A DNA stretch of 64,000 nt from DATKIY01 sp963726755 (lineage in GTDB: Bacteria > Actinomycetota > Actinomycetes > JAHEKZ01): the NCBI GenBank assembly GCA_963726755.1, contig CAVSDB010000003.1, forward strand, positions 620,001 through 684,000, given 5' to 3'. The position numbers and the translations under genes are program-made. Every line of letters begins with the position of its first letter. Positions within the stretch are counted from its first letter, which is position 1. Below, piece after piece: positions 9,992 through 19,464 of this stretch. Under the pieces are notes generated by a model that had not been told where the DNA came from, did not search any database, and saw only the letters and a list, made by a program, of their open reading frames with translations.

Positions 9992-11134
9992 GTGTCACAC
10001 GATGGCCGACCCGTCGTCTATCTGGTTGGGACGTCCGGACATCCCAACTACGGTGACGAACTCATCACCGCCAACTGGCTGCGTTACCTCTCCCGGACCG
10101 CGCCGGACGCCGAGGTCTGGCTCGACTCGCCCTTCCCCGGCCGCAGCGAGGTCCTGCACGGCGGACTTCATCCCAACCTGCGATGCGTCGACACCTTGTT
10201 TCACGCGTGCTGGAACGCGCCGACGGACTCTCCTGAGGCAACGATCGAGTACGGACGCCGCGTCGTCGGCCAGCCCGGACTCATCCCTAGGGAGGCCACT
10301 GGAGTCGAAAACCTCTCACGCGTTGACCTCGTACACATCATCGGCGGCGGCTACATCAACGCCATCTGGCCCTCGCATCTCGCGCTCTTCGGCGCCGCCC
10401 AAGGGATTGCTGACCACTACCAGGCGCGCACCGCGTTGACAGGTGCCGGTCTGACACCGTTCGTCGACGAAAGCGTCGAGGTGCTCGGCAAACTTCTGCA
10501 GAACTTCGACGTCGTTGACGTCCGCGACGAAGCGTCGATGCACGCGATCGGCTCTCTAGTGCCACACACGACCAACAGTGGTGACGACGCCTTCCTCGGA
10601 ATCACCGACGGACGACATGCGCGCGACGACGTCTCGGGGACGATGTTGTGCCTGCAGTCCGACCTATCCGAACTGCCGCGTGGACGTTCTTGCGCACTAC
10701 GTCATCTCGACTCTGGAATCGTGGGGCGTCGATCAAGAGCCAGTAACCCTCGTGGACTGCCTGCCCCCCAACGACGGCGACATTCTCGAGCATCTGTCTC
10801 CGGCGTTGCCTGGGTTGACGCTGATGACGTTCTCACGTCTGTGGCGCGGCGGCTTCCCGGTCAACGCCAACCAGCGCTGGATCGCTACCCGGTTCCACCC
10901 GCACCTGCTTGCTGCTGCAGCCGGGAGTTGGGGGGTAGCCATTCCGATCTCGGGTGACTACTACCGAACCAAACACGAATCCTTGACCAAGCTCGGTAGT
11001 GGCTGGGCGCTCGCCGAGGACCTCAAGACCCCATCCCTCCGGGTGCTATCGCCAGCCCCTTTGACGGACATCTTCCATCGCTCGCGGACGGCAAACTGCA
11101 AGTCGCAAACTCAGTGGAAACCCTGATCCGCTAG
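9992..11134 (+). pseudogene. Polysaccharide pyruvyl transferase family protein (second copy), frameshifted
   Basis: GTG 9992 sits four bases after GGAGG. The protein is a close paralogue of the one at 913: VVYLVGTSGHPNYGDELITA, IIGGGYINAIWP, TGAGLTPFVDE and ATRFHPHLLAAA all have counterparts there. One indel near 10670 moves the reading to the frame containing VDVLAHYVISTLESWG. A second near 11030 moves it to ASPFDGHLPSLADGKLQVA, which matches the paralogue's ASPFNGGLDALRAAKLEVA-like end, with stop TAG 11132-11134. Restored length is about 380 residues. The job is presumably ketal pyruvylation of a surface glycan. Confidence 0.78.
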
Positions 11135-11178
11135 ACACCCCTGGCGAGGCTTGGCTTGAGGTCGAGTTGCTATGCAAA

Positions 11179-11198
11179 ACGGGCGCTCTAGCGCCCGT
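11179..11198 (-). terminator. Rho-independent terminator of the GGDEF-EAL gene
   Basis: ACGGGCGCT and AGCGCCCGT form a perfect 9-bp stem around two bases (four after loop melting). Read on the minus strand it is followed by TTTT, and it lies 22 bases after the stop of the gene at 11221. Confidence 0.65.
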
Positions 11199-11220
11199 AT
11201 CGTCTAGCAACTGTCCGTTG

Positions 11221-13758
11221 TTAGCGGATGAGCGCCTGGACGGTTCCGCGCAGACTACGAGCGGCGCTCGGAGGCGACTCGGCCCAAGCGGGAAGCAGCG
11301 AGGGCTCCATGGACCTTGCGAAGAGGTAGCCCTGGCCGTACTCGCAGCCGAGCTTGCGCAACCTGTCTCTGACGTCAGGCTGCTCGATACCCTCGGCGAC
11401 AACCTGCAGCCCAAGGTGGTGAGCCAGTTCGATGAGCGAGGTCACGATCGCCGCGTCGCGGCTCGAGTCGACGATTCTCGCGACGAACGAACGGTCGATC
11501 TTCAACTGCTGAATCGGCAGCGCGCTTAAGTACGTCAGCGACGAGTACCCCGTGCCGAAGTCGTCGAGCGCCAACGTGACGCCGAGCGCACGTAACTCAC
11601 CGAGCAACGCAAGTGCTCTCGCCTCGTCACTGATGACGATGCTCTCGGTGATCTCCAGTGTGAGCAGGTGAGCCGGAAGTGAGTGCCGCGCCAATACCTT
11701 CGCCACCGTCAGCGGCAATGTCTGGTCAAGCAGTGATCGCGTCGAAAGGTTTACCGAGACCGTGATCGGCTGACCGCTCGCCTGCCAACCGGCGCACGCT
11801 GCGACCGCTTGGTCGAGTACACGTTCGGTCAACGCCGAGATCAATCCGTTCCGCTCCGCCAAAGGCAAGAACACTCCAGGCGCCAACGTCCCCCTCGTCG
11901 GGTGATACCAGCGGACTAGAGCCTCAGCACTGACTACCCGGCCGGTGAGCAGATCGATCACTGGTTCAACTTCAATCGCTACCTGGCCACTCGCGATTGC
12001 CGAGCGAAGTTCCGCAGTTAGGGACAGCAACGATGGGTCATTGAGATCAATGTCAGGTCGATACACGACGACGCTGTCCGGGCCGTTCTTTGCCGCATAC
12101 ATAGCGATGTCCGCCTGGCGCAACAAGTCGCTGACCGTCGTTGCGTGGTCAGGAGCCAACGCGACGCCCATGGACCCAGCAAGGTGCAGCCGCTCCGATT
12201 CAACAACCATTGGCTCAAGCAACGCTTCATTCAGTTGCTCAGCAATGTGACAGCCGTCGCCCTCGACGGGCTCAATCAAGACTGCGAACTCGTCACCACC
12301 GAGGCGTGCCACAGTCACACCGGGACCGGCAGCCGCACTCAGTCGCCGCCCGACCTCGGTAATCAACGTGTCTCCGACGTGATGGCCAAGAGTGTCGTTG
12401 ACGGCCTTGAAGCCGTTGAGGTCAAGGATCAACATGGCCACGCGACTTTGACCTGACGCTGCCCGTGCCACAGCCGCAGTCGCCAACGTCATCAGTTGCG
12501 CACGGTTGGGAAGGCCAGTAAGCGTGTCGTGCATGGCGTCGTGACGTAGTCGTGCGATGAGAGACTCGTTGTGCAACGCCATTGACGCATGGTTGGCAAC
12601 CGTCTCAAGCAAGTTCACGTCGCTGTCAGCGAATCCGCGCACCTCACCAAGGCGGTCATACGCTGCGATAGCGCCGACGATCTCGCCTTCCACCACTAAC
12701 GGTGCCATCACCGCTTCACGGGCACCGCGTAACGTCAAGAACGTCGACTCAGTCGGAAAGTTGAGCAGTTGAGCCTCGCCGGTATCAACCAGGCGTGCGA
12801 CTTCATGTTGCGCGGCGCGTACGGCCTCACCACCGGCTGACTCAACACGCTCACCGTTGTAACGCCACAGATTGCCGTTAGCGCCGTGCCGAGCAAGCGT
12901 TATGACCTCGACTACCTCTGCACGTAACAATTGCCGCGCTTGACCGAGGACAGCGGGTAAGACGTCTGCAGTTGCCGGAGCCGAGTTCAGTTCTCGACTG
13001 AAGCTGAACAACCGCTCAAGGCTGGTGTGCCGGTCGGACAGACTTGAATAGGCGCGGTACGACAACATCAAAGCGATCCCCGCACCCAGAAGTGGAATCG
13101 CTGCGATCGCTCCGAGTCGAAGTGTTAATACCGCAACGATGCCGATCGTCGAACTCGCTGCAGCCATGACGACAGCTGGCCACGAGCCGCGCAAACCTTG
13201 CTTGATGCTCGCCTCGGTGTACCAACTGAGGATGAGGGTCAGCACGAGCAGGTCGATGACGATCGCCAAAGTGCAGGCAGCAACCGCTGCGATCCACTCA
13301 CGCGGACCGTCAGCGGTACTTCCCCCCGCGATCACCGTGAACGTAAACACCGCGACCGCGCCACTTGCGTAAAACAGCGCGAGGTTAAGGGCGGACTTGA
13401 CCGCCGTCTGGCGCCGTAGGAAGAGCACCACAACTGCCGGGCCAACAATTTTGGCCAACATCAAGTCGCCAGGCGTCGAGTAGAACAGCGCCAACACCAG
13501 CGGGATCTCGCTGATCGAGATGCTCTTGGCCTCTCGACCGAACTGGATGTGGACGACCCAAATCTCGGTTGCGGCGAACGCGGCCGCCAGCACCCACCAG
13601 GGAATCTCCTGAGTCGGCGCGGGACCAGCCAGTTGAAGCGTCACCCAGAGCAGACCTGTCCCGACCAGCACGAGCATGACCGCAAGCGCCAGGACGCGAC
13701 GGATCGGACGGACCACCCCACGTGGCATCGCCGAATTGGCCATTCTGGTGCCGCTCAT
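11221..13758 (-). CDS. Membrane GAF-GGDEF-EAL cyclic-di-GMP signalling protein
   Basis: An 845-residue protein with about seven hydrophobic segments in residues 20-235, a GAF-like sensor domain at roughly 250-400, a GGDEF domain (HDTLTGLPNR, GGDEF at 487-491) and a C-terminal EAL domain (SAEALVRWYHP with EAL near 611, DDFGTGYSSL, and AEGIEQ near 800). Both catalytic motifs are intact, so it could make c-di-GMP and degrade it to pGpG. The membrane and GAF parts probably sense a signal. The start is uncertain: ATG 13758 is used, but 13743 or 13728 are possible. It ends at a clear hairpin terminator, and no partner gene is adjacent. Confidence 0.88.
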   Translation of the reverse strand: MSGTRMANSAMPRGVVRPIRRVLALAVMLVLVGTGLLWVTLQLAGPAPTQEIPWWVLAAAFAATEIWVVHIQFGREAKSISISEIPLVLALFYSTPGDLMLAKIVGPAVVVLFLRRQTAVKSALNLALFYASGAVAVFTFTVIAGGSTADGPREWIAAVAACTLAIVIDLLVLTLILSWYTEASIKQGLRGSWPAVVMAAASSTIGIVAVLTLRLGAIAAIPLLGAGIALMLSYRAYSSLSDRHTSLERLFSFSRELNSAPATADVLPAVLGQARQLLRAEVVEVITLARHGANGNLWRYNGERVESAGGEAVRAAQHEVARLVDTGEAQLLNFPTESTFLTLRGAREAVMAPLVVEGEIVGAIAAYDRLGEVRGFADSDVNLLETVANHASMALHNESLIARLRHDAMHDTLTGLPNRAQLMTLATAAVARAASGQSRVAMLILDLNGFKAVNDTLGHHVGDTLITEVGRRLSAAAGPGVTVARLGGDEFAVLIEPVEGDGCHIAEQLNEALLEPMVVESERLHLAGSMGVALAPDHATTVSDLLRQADIAMYAAKNGPDSVVVYRPDIDLNDPSLLSLTAELRSAIASGQVAIEVEPVIDLLTGRVVSAEALVRWYHPTRGTLAPGVFLPLAERNGLISALTERVLDQAVAACAGWQASGQPITVSVNLSTRSLLDQTLPLTVAKVLARHSLPAHLLTLEITESIVISDEARALALLGELRALGVTLALDDFGTGYSSLTYLSALPIQQLKIDRSFVARIVDSSRDAAIVTSLIELAHHLGLQVVAEGIEQPDVRDRLRKLGCEYGQGYLFARSMEPSLLPAWAESPPSAARSLRGTVQALIR

Positions 13759-15605
13759 CCCTGGGGATATCGTCGCGATGCCGGACAGGCCTTAGGCCCT
13801 GGCCAGTAGCAAACGATCAGATCCAGGAGGCGCCTGGCGCCATTTCGCGGGTCATGAGTAGTCGTCCGTTGCCCAGTAGGTGCCGGCCCAACTGGCACCG
13901 GCCCAGGACGCTCCCGCCCACGACGCTCCAGCCCAACTGGCACCGGCCCAGGACTGGCACCGGCCCAGGACGCTCCAGCCCACGACGCTCCAGCCCAACT
14001 GGCACCGGCCCAGGACGCTCCCGCCCACGACGCTCCAGCCCAACTGGCACCGGCCCACGAGGCGCCAGACCAGTTCGAGCCAGCCCACGAGGCGCCGTTC
14101 CAGACACCGTCACTCCAGGTTGAGCCGTCCTCTTCTAGGGCGGCCATCCTGGCGGAGTCGTAGGGGTTGCCGAAGATGTCCTGCTCCCCGACCAGATCGG
14201 TGGTTCCGTCTGAGACGTGGGACTTGCCACGCGACAGCTCAAGCGAGCCAGTACCCAGCCCTCGTGGTGCCGTCTGACGCCAGCTGGGCGTGGGTGCATC
14301 CAGCGCCCGGTCGATGTCGATGACACGCGGGGTGCCGAGGGCCGAGATCAGGAACTCACCCCGGGGCAGCAGGCGCTTGACCTGGTCCGGGGTCAGCTTC
14401 GGACGCGCGCTCAGCAGGAGAGCGGCGGCGCCGGACGTGAGTGCAGCGGCTTCTGACGTCCCGCTTCCCCTCAGGTACCGGGAGTCAATGCCGCCCGAGT
14501 CGCCGATCTTCTGGTCGATGTACGAGCCGGGAACGCGAAGTCCCTGGATCTTGCTGCCCGGAGCCACGGCGTCGAGCGTGCGGGCCGCCGTGCCCTTGGC
14601 GCTGAAGGACGCGAGCTTGTCGTCGCGGGTGCTCAACGTGCCGTTGGTTTCGAGCGCGCCAACCGCCATGACGTACGGGTCGGCGGCTGGCATGTCGATC
14701 GGGCTGCCACCGCGGTTACCTGCTGCGGCCACCACCACGATGCCGGAGCGCCAGGCGACCTCGGCTGCGTGAGCGAGCGGGTCGACGACGTAGGGCTGAA
14801 TGGAGTCGGTGCCGAAGGACAGGTTCAGGACGCGGATGTTCATCCCGTCGCTGTGCGCGTGCTGCACGACCCAGTCGATACCTGCGATGACCTGCGAGAC
14901 ATCCGCGCGACCAATCGCGTCGCCGACCTTGACGTTGATGATGCGGGCGTCGGGCGCGATGCCTTGGTAGGAACCGGGCTCTGACGAGGTGGGACGACCG
15001 GCGATCAGGCCGGCCATGAACGTACCGTGGCCGTTCAGGTCGAGGTAGCGGGTCGAGTCAGACTGGCCGTCAAAAGACAGGTCCGGGCCGTTGACGACGG
15101 TGGTCGGGTCGGCGAGCGGACCGACTGGGGAGACACCGGTGTCGATGAGCGCGACGTCGATGCCCTGTCCGCGGTCACCTTGCGCCCATGCGTCGGGGGC
15201 GCCCATGAGGCGAGCGGAGTTGTAGCTCGAGCCAACCTCGGCGACCGGGTCGTACGAGTTCGAACTGGCTTCGAGGGCGACGTCCGGGCTGACGCTGGCG
15301 ACAACGCTCAGGGTCTGCAGCCCGGCAGCCGCCGACGCGGAAACGTCGACGACGGCCGCATCAATGATCCCGAGGGTCTGCTTGACGACGATGCCACGCG
15401 CTGCGAGTTCGTCCTGCAGTGCGGACAGGTGACCTGGGAGGGCGGTCACGAGGTAGCGGGCAGATGGTTGGTGCGATACCTGCGCCGTCTCTTGGGCGGC
15501 GGCCAGGCCAGGTGCGGCGAATGCCAGCACAACTGCCGAGATCGCGAGCGCCGAGATCGATCGAATCCATCCGACCCCGGGAATGCTGCTCGTTTGGTCT
15601 CCCAT
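13755..15605 (-). CDS. Secreted S8 (subtilisin-like) serine peptidase with SWAGA repeats
   Basis: A signal peptide (residues 12-37, ending GLAAAQE) is followed by an I9-like propeptide and an S8 catalytic domain. Asp155 lies in IDVALIDTGVS, His193 in NGHGTFMAG, the oxyanion Asn in AAAGNRGG, and Ser384 in GSGTSEAAA. From about residue 497 the tail is a pentad repeat (GASWA). A one-base slip near 13950, inside the repeat, sends the raw frame to a stop at 13755. In the other frame the repeat ends in GTYWATDDYS with a stop at 13852, which is probably the true end. Trp-rich tails of this kind are seen on actinobacterial subtilases and may bind the cell surface. GGGGGG precedes ATG 15605. Confidence 0.85.
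   Translation of the reverse strand: MGDQTSSIPGVGWIRSISALAISAVVLAFAAPGLAAAQETAQVSHQPSARYLVTALPGHLSALQDELAARGIVVKQTLGIIDAAVVDVSASAAAGLQTLSVVASVSPDVALEASSNSYDPVAEVGSSYNSARLMGAPDAWAQGDRGQGIDVALIDTGVSPVGPLADPTTVVNGPDLSFDGQSDSTRYLDLNGHGTFMAGLIAGRPTSSEPGSYQGIAPDARIINVKVGDAIGRADVSQVIAGIDWVVQHAHSDGMNIRVLNLSFGTDSIQPYVVDPLAHAAEVAWRSGIVVVAAAGNRGGSPIDMPAADPYVMAVGALETNGTLSTRDDKLASFSAKGTAARTLDAVAPGSKIQGLRVPGSYIDQKIGDSGGIDSRYLRGSGTSEAAALTSGAAALLLSARPKLTPDQVKRLLPRGEFLISALGTPRVIDIDRALDAPTPSWRQTAPRGLGTGSLELSRGKSHVSDGTTDLVGEQDIFGNPYDSARMAALEEDGSTWSDGVWNGASWAGSNWSGASWAGASWAGASWAGASWAGASWAGASWAGASWAGASPGPVPVGLERRGRERPGPVPVGPAPTGQRTTTHDPRNGARRLLDLIVCYWPGPKACPASRRYPQG
13868..14104 (-). repeat. 15-bp tandem repeat encoding GASWA pentads
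   Basis: Imperfect tandem copies of a 15-base unit encode (G/S)-A-S-W-A in the tail of the subtilase gene. The unit length keeps frame, so copy-number change would alter only tail length, but a slip near 13950 breaks the register in this sequence. Confidence 0.8.
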
Positions 15606-15716
15606 AACAGGCCCCCCTGCCTGCGGCTGGCCCGAGCGGCCCGCCGACTAGATGCTTAACGTGATGCATCTGTCACACATAGTGAGGACAAGGGCAGGGA
15701 TCGCACAAGACCCCCT

Positions 15717-15742
15717 TGAACCGCTTTCACCCGAACGGTTCA
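15717..15742. promoter_or_regulatory. Inverted repeat upstream of the subtilase gene
   Basis: TGAACCG (15717-15723) and CGGTTCA (15736-15742) are 7-bp inverted arms 12 bases apart, in the 282-base gap between the subtilase start and the lipoprotein gene. It could be an operator or a hairpin. Nothing else is recognisable in this gap. Confidence 0.3.
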
Positions 15743-15887
15743 CAAAAGTAACCCGAAGGGACTACAAAACCTCGTTTTGCCGTCGCGCTCAGTAATCGAC
15801 TGCGGGACAACCGGGTGATTCGCATTGCGGACAAACCACCCTAACCACGCGCCTTTTCCACCCTCACTTAGCAAGCGGGACGGCTCG

Positions 15888-16253
15888 TCAGCAGTCGCCG
15901 AGGCAGTCCAGGGCGAACACTTGCGTCCCGCCAGCCGTACCCACGAAGTTGCCAGCAACCGAACTGCCGCCAGGCAAGGACGTCGCGGTGCCGGTGACGG
16001 TTACCGCCTTGCCGTCGAGGCTGGTTGACGTGCAAGACACCGTGAACTGGTCGCCAGATGGCTGCGTGGTGCAGGCGAGCGGACCAGAGACCTCGACGCC
16101 CACTTTTGCAAGCTCAGCCTGTCCTTGGACTGACGCCGTAGTGCGGACCAGAACCTCGGTCATTTGAGCAACTTGTTGCTCACCTGACTTCCCGCACCCC
16201 GAGACAACAAGCAGCGCAACTGCACTAACCGCGAAGACCCATGCCTTGAGCAT
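15888..16253 (-). CDS. Small lipoprotein of unknown function
   Basis: A 121-residue protein. MLKAWVFAVSAVALLVVSGC is a lipoprotein signal with the lipidated Cys at residue 20. The mature part has about 100 polar residues with four cysteines (LACTT, VSCTS, LDCLGDC) that could form two disulfides. The pattern resembles small DUF4333-like actinobacterial lipoproteins, but I do not recognise the family with certainty. It is probably anchored on the outer face of the membrane. It follows the SLH-like gene by nine bases and may share its transcript. Confidence 0.65.
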   Translation of the reverse strand: MLKAWVFAVSAVALLVVSGCGKSGEQQVAQMTEVLVRTTASVQGQAELAKVGVEVSGPLACTTQPSGDQFTVSCTSTSLDGKAVTVTGTATSLPGGSSVAGNFVGTAGGTQVFALDCLGDC

Positions 16254-16262
16254 GACTTGAGG

Positions 16263-16973
16263 CTACCGATCGTGCGGAGCAATCCCCTGCTTCTGCTGCT
16301 GCTTGGCGGGGGGAATTGCTGCACCTGTTCCGCTCAGCGGGAAGTTCTGTGCAGTGAAGTCACCACCGTCGATGAACAGCGTCGCCGTGCACGGGTTGGT
16401 CAGCGTCAGGTGGTAGTTCCCCTTGGTATTGGTCGCCTGGGTAACCAGGAAACTCATCGAGACGGGGAGCTCGAGGCCTGTGCCTCCCCCTCCGCCGTAC
16501 TCTTCAACCGTCCGGGATCCGATGACCGTCGGCGAGGCACCACGTGTCACGCTAAACGATGGGAAGCAGCCGGCGGTTAGCGCGTTGTCATGGTCTAACT
16601 GGCCATGGAACGTCAAAAGCACTGCCTGGACCTTGCCAGGGGCGCCATCGATCTTCAGCGCCACACTTCCGAGTTCGACAGATCCTGAAGCCGGAGCGCT
16701 GCTGCCGATGGAAGTTAATGCGATGCGACCCACACTGCGCTGCAAGAACAGGGCCACACCCTTACGTGTCACTGGATCGTTGGGATTGAACTTGCCATTT
16801 TGCTTTGACATGATCCCGGCCCCCAACATCGCCGAGATTGCTTTGCTGGTCGCCGACTTGGCTGCCGTGCCGGCAATCGCAACTACTGGGACGGCAACGA
16901 GTGCGGCAACAACTGCCAGCACGATGATCCACTTTCCGCGCGTGCGGGTGTTTGAGGCGTGCTTCGGACTCAT
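16263..16973 (-). CDS. Exported protein with an S-layer-homology-like segment
   Basis: A 236-residue protein. A basic N-terminus and one hydrophobic helix (WIIVLAVVAALVAVPVVAIAG) form a signal peptide or anchor. Residues 48-75 (MLGAGIMSKQNGKFNPNDPVTR) resemble one SLH module, in which FxPxxxVTR is the conserved core. The remainder is a beta-rich domain with two cysteines (AGCFPSF, NPCTATL), perhaps disulfide-bonded. It probably sits in or on the cell wall. It lies between a lipoprotein gene and a secreted phosphatase gene, all on the same strand. Function unknown. Confidence 0.6.
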   Translation of the reverse strand: MSPKHASNTRTRGKWIIVLAVVAALVAVPVVAIAGTAAKSATSKAISAMLGAGIMSKQNGKFNPNDPVTRKGVALFLQRSVGRIALTSIGSSAPASGSVELGSVALKIDGAPGKVQAVLLTFHGQLDHDNALTAGCFPSFSVTRGASPTVIGSRTVEEYGGGGGTGLELPVSMSFLVTQATNTKGNYHLTLTNPCTATLFIDGGDFTAQNFPLSGTGAAIPPAKQQQKQGIAPHDR

Positions 16974-17022
16974 CTCTAGATCCCCGTTTCTCTCTCGACC
17001 ATCGAAGTTCAGTCAGAGTCGG

Positions 17023-18735
17023 CTACGTCACCCGATGCCAACCGCAACCAAGTGAACGTGCGTGACCATCCGTTGGGTAGGTCTGCTTGATTCCCATCGC
17101 GCGAAGGATGGTCGGCATGACATCAGGTGTATTGAACTGTGCGCCCGTGTTGTTCGGCGATGTCATAGCCGATGACCAGAACACCATCGGAACTCGCTGC
17201 ACAGGTTCACTCGCACCACCGTGGTCGCCGTACGCGCCGTAACTGACCTCATTTGCGAGCAACCCGACGATGTCAGGACCATTGGTATCTGCCATGTTGT
17301 TGACGATGCTCTGGGCAGTCTTCTTCCACCATGAACGGTCCGAAGACGTCATTGGGTTCCGTCCGGCGAGCACGTAGTGGCCACCATCGCGGTAGTACGT
17401 CGCGATGACACCTGGCAAAGTCCGCATCACCTTCAAGGCCTGCCACCGCTTACGGCTTGAGTTGTCCTTCAGCCATGTCTGGATAGAAGTCGACTGGTAG
17501 GAGAACTGAACGTTGCCGGTGTCGATCAGCGGCTGCAGAGCCGGAGACGGATCGTTGTAAACGCTAGGTAGCGAATCCGGACCGTAGTACCAGTTGGTGT
17601 CACTGGACGCACTGCCCGCGGCTTCTTTGCCGTAGAAGTGAGTACCAAACGTCGCACCGTGATCCGCTGTGAGAACAACAAGTGTGTTGTCGAGCTCACC
17701 AAGCGATTCCAGCTTGTCGAGCATCCGACCCAGTTGGACGTCAGCGTTCTCCGCCTGAGCCTGGACGTGCGTTTGATAGTCGACCGAACCAGGGGCTGAC
17801 TGCACATCGCTGTTCGCGCCCCACATGTGACCAGCCTTGTCGATGCCACCCATCGTGACGAACATGCCGGACCAGTCTTCGTTCTGCATCATGTCCATTG
17901 CCGCATCGGCCACCCAGGTGTCTCCACCGAGGTGGTTCGGGTCGTTCCCCGGGACGTAGCGGTTTCCGTCAAGTGGGTAGATCCACGAGGGGAACGCGAG
18001 GTCAGTGCCATACGCGTTGGAACTTGATGAGTTCACGTAGTACCGACCGCAGGTGGGGCTCGTCAGATACGACGGCACATTGACGCCGTACGGGTACCGG
18101 TACCGACCGCCCAGCGCGATCTGACACGGGTCAGCGGGATTATCCGACGAACGGCTACTCATGCGCACGGCGATGTCCGCATCAGACGTGTCGAAGGCCG
18201 ACTTCGCCGCAGCAGACTCGACCGCATAGGACTTCTCGCCCACGACGATGAACTTCTTGCCTGGTTGATCCTGCTGCAAGTAGTCAGCGAGCTTTGGGTA
18301 TCCCTTGTCTTGCACCAGGGTCCCGAACTGGTCGTAACTGAGTTCACCAGTAACCCACATCTGGTCTTTCGTACTGCTCAACAGACCGTCGTGGTCGCGG
18401 TAGGCCTCGTCAACCCACCCCATGTTCTTCGGTTGTTGGCCAGACATCAGCACGTTGTGTGCGATGACCGTCTCCGAGCCCATGTAGCCGAGGTACGCGT
18501 CGTTGAAGTACGTCCCACTGTCGCGAAGGGCGCGGAAGTTCGGCATGTTGAAGTCATCCGCGTACTGCGGAAGCATTTGGTCGAAGAGCACGATCAGCAC
18601 TTTGGTCGGCTGCTGAGAACTCGGATGAGACGGATATCGCGGACCTGACGCTGAACTAACACCCGGGACTGTCGTTGTCACCAGGATGGCTGTGGCGGCT
18701 GCCGCTAACAGTGCAAGACTCTTACGACGGTTCAC
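17023..18735 (-). CDS. Secreted alkaline-phosphatase-superfamily phosphodiesterase/phosphatase
   Basis: A 570-residue protein. A signal peptide (MNRRKSLALLAAAATAILVT) leads into the metal-site start KVLIVLFDQMLPQ (Asp52). Next is the nucleophile region GYMGSETVIAHNVLMSG (Thr89 likely), then FVTMGGIDKAGHMWG and LVVLTADHGATFGTHFYG, which give the remaining Asp/His ligands. These are hallmarks of the type I phosphodiesterase/nucleotide pyrophosphatase branch. It would hydrolyse phosphate mono- or diesters outside the cell; the substrate cannot be read from sequence. It is one of several exported proteins in a row. Confidence 0.82.
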   Translation of the reverse strand: MNRRKSLALLAAAATAILVTTTVPGVSSASGPRYPSHPSSQQPTKVLIVLFDQMLPQYADDFNMPNFRALRDSGTYFNDAYLGYMGSETVIAHNVLMSGQQPKNMGWVDEAYRDHDGLLSSTKDQMWVTGELSYDQFGTLVQDKGYPKLADYLQQDQPGKKFIVVGEKSYAVESAAAKSAFDTSDADIAVRMSSRSSDNPADPCQIALGGRYRYPYGVNVPSYLTSPTCGRYYVNSSSSNAYGTDLAFPSWIYPLDGNRYVPGNDPNHLGGDTWVADAAMDMMQNEDWSGMFVTMGGIDKAGHMWGANSDVQSAPGSVDYQTHVQAQAENADVQLGRMLDKLESLGELDNTLVVLTADHGATFGTHFYGKEAAGSASSDTNWYYGPDSLPSVYNDPSPALQPLIDTGNVQFSYQSTSIQTWLKDNSSRKRWQALKVMRTLPGVIATYYRDGGHYVLAGRNPMTSSDRSWWKKTAQSIVNNMADTNGPDIVGLLANEVSYGAYGDHGGASEPVQRVPMVFWSSAMTSPNNTGAQFNTPDVMPTILRAMGIKQTYPTDGHARSLGCGWHRVT

Positions 18736-18871
18736 TGCGTCACCTCATCGTGGGGTGGGGGTAATCGCAGTCTTTCCAAAATCAGGTGGCACCACAAGAG
18801 ATCTGAGCTGGCGCTTGTCTCACATAGGACACATGCGTCACATGAGCCTCTTCGAAACGCGCACTAGCGAA

Positions 18872-19454
18872 TTACTTGAAAGCCGCAGACACCTCGTACT
18901 TCTGTAGCAGTACGCCGTTGGCAACGGTGGTCGACGACATCAAGGTAAGCGGATTCGGATTGGCGGTCTCGGGATAAAACCGAAAACCGCTGCCAAGGAT
19001 GAGCGGGAAGATCTGTAGATTGATTTGGTCTACTAATTCCGCAGCAAGCAGGGAATGAACCAGCGTCGCGACTCCCGGCGATGAGGATTGAGCCTGTCTC
19101 CCGCTCCTTGAGTTCTGCAACGGCCTCGGGAACCGGACCGCGCAACAACGTCGCCGTCTGCCACTCCAGCGACGACAAGGTGGTTGACGCCACGTATTTG
19201 GGCATTGTGTTGATCTTCTCCGCGAACGGACCTTCACGTTGCGGCCAGGCTCCGTAGAAACTCTCGTACGTCTTTCGACCCAAGAGCAGGACGTCGGCGG
19301 CTAACTGCTCCTCCTGTTTGTAGGCACCGAGCTCATCCGAAAAGTAGTCGCCGACCCAACCCGAGTGGGCATATCCGACTTCCCCGCCTGGCGCTTCCAT
19401 AACGCCGTCCAACGACACAAACTCCGTGACAATCAGCCTGGCCACGAAGCTCAA
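18872..19454 (-). pseudogene. Dihydrofolate-reductase-like (RibD C-terminal domain) protein, frameshifted
   Basis: The N-terminal part RLIVTEFVSLDGVMEAPGG and LLLGRKTYESFYGAWP is the NADPH-binding half of the DHFR/RibD_C superfamily widespread in actinobacteria. An indel near 19070 moves the rest to another frame, which reads LVHSLLAAELVDQINLQIFPLILGSGFRF to the stop at 18872, also typical. Restored length is about 190 residues. The start is TTG 19454 or GTG 19445, the latter better placed after AGGG. It is likely an NADPH-dependent reductase of unknown substrate, perhaps co-transcribed with the upstream stress-protein gene. Confidence 0.72.
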
Positions 19455-19464
19455 CCCTGGGTGC

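Noticed and set aside
13868..14104. Possible CRISPR-like array
   Set aside because: The 15-bp periodic unit is coding (GASWA) and has no spacers, so it is a protein repeat.
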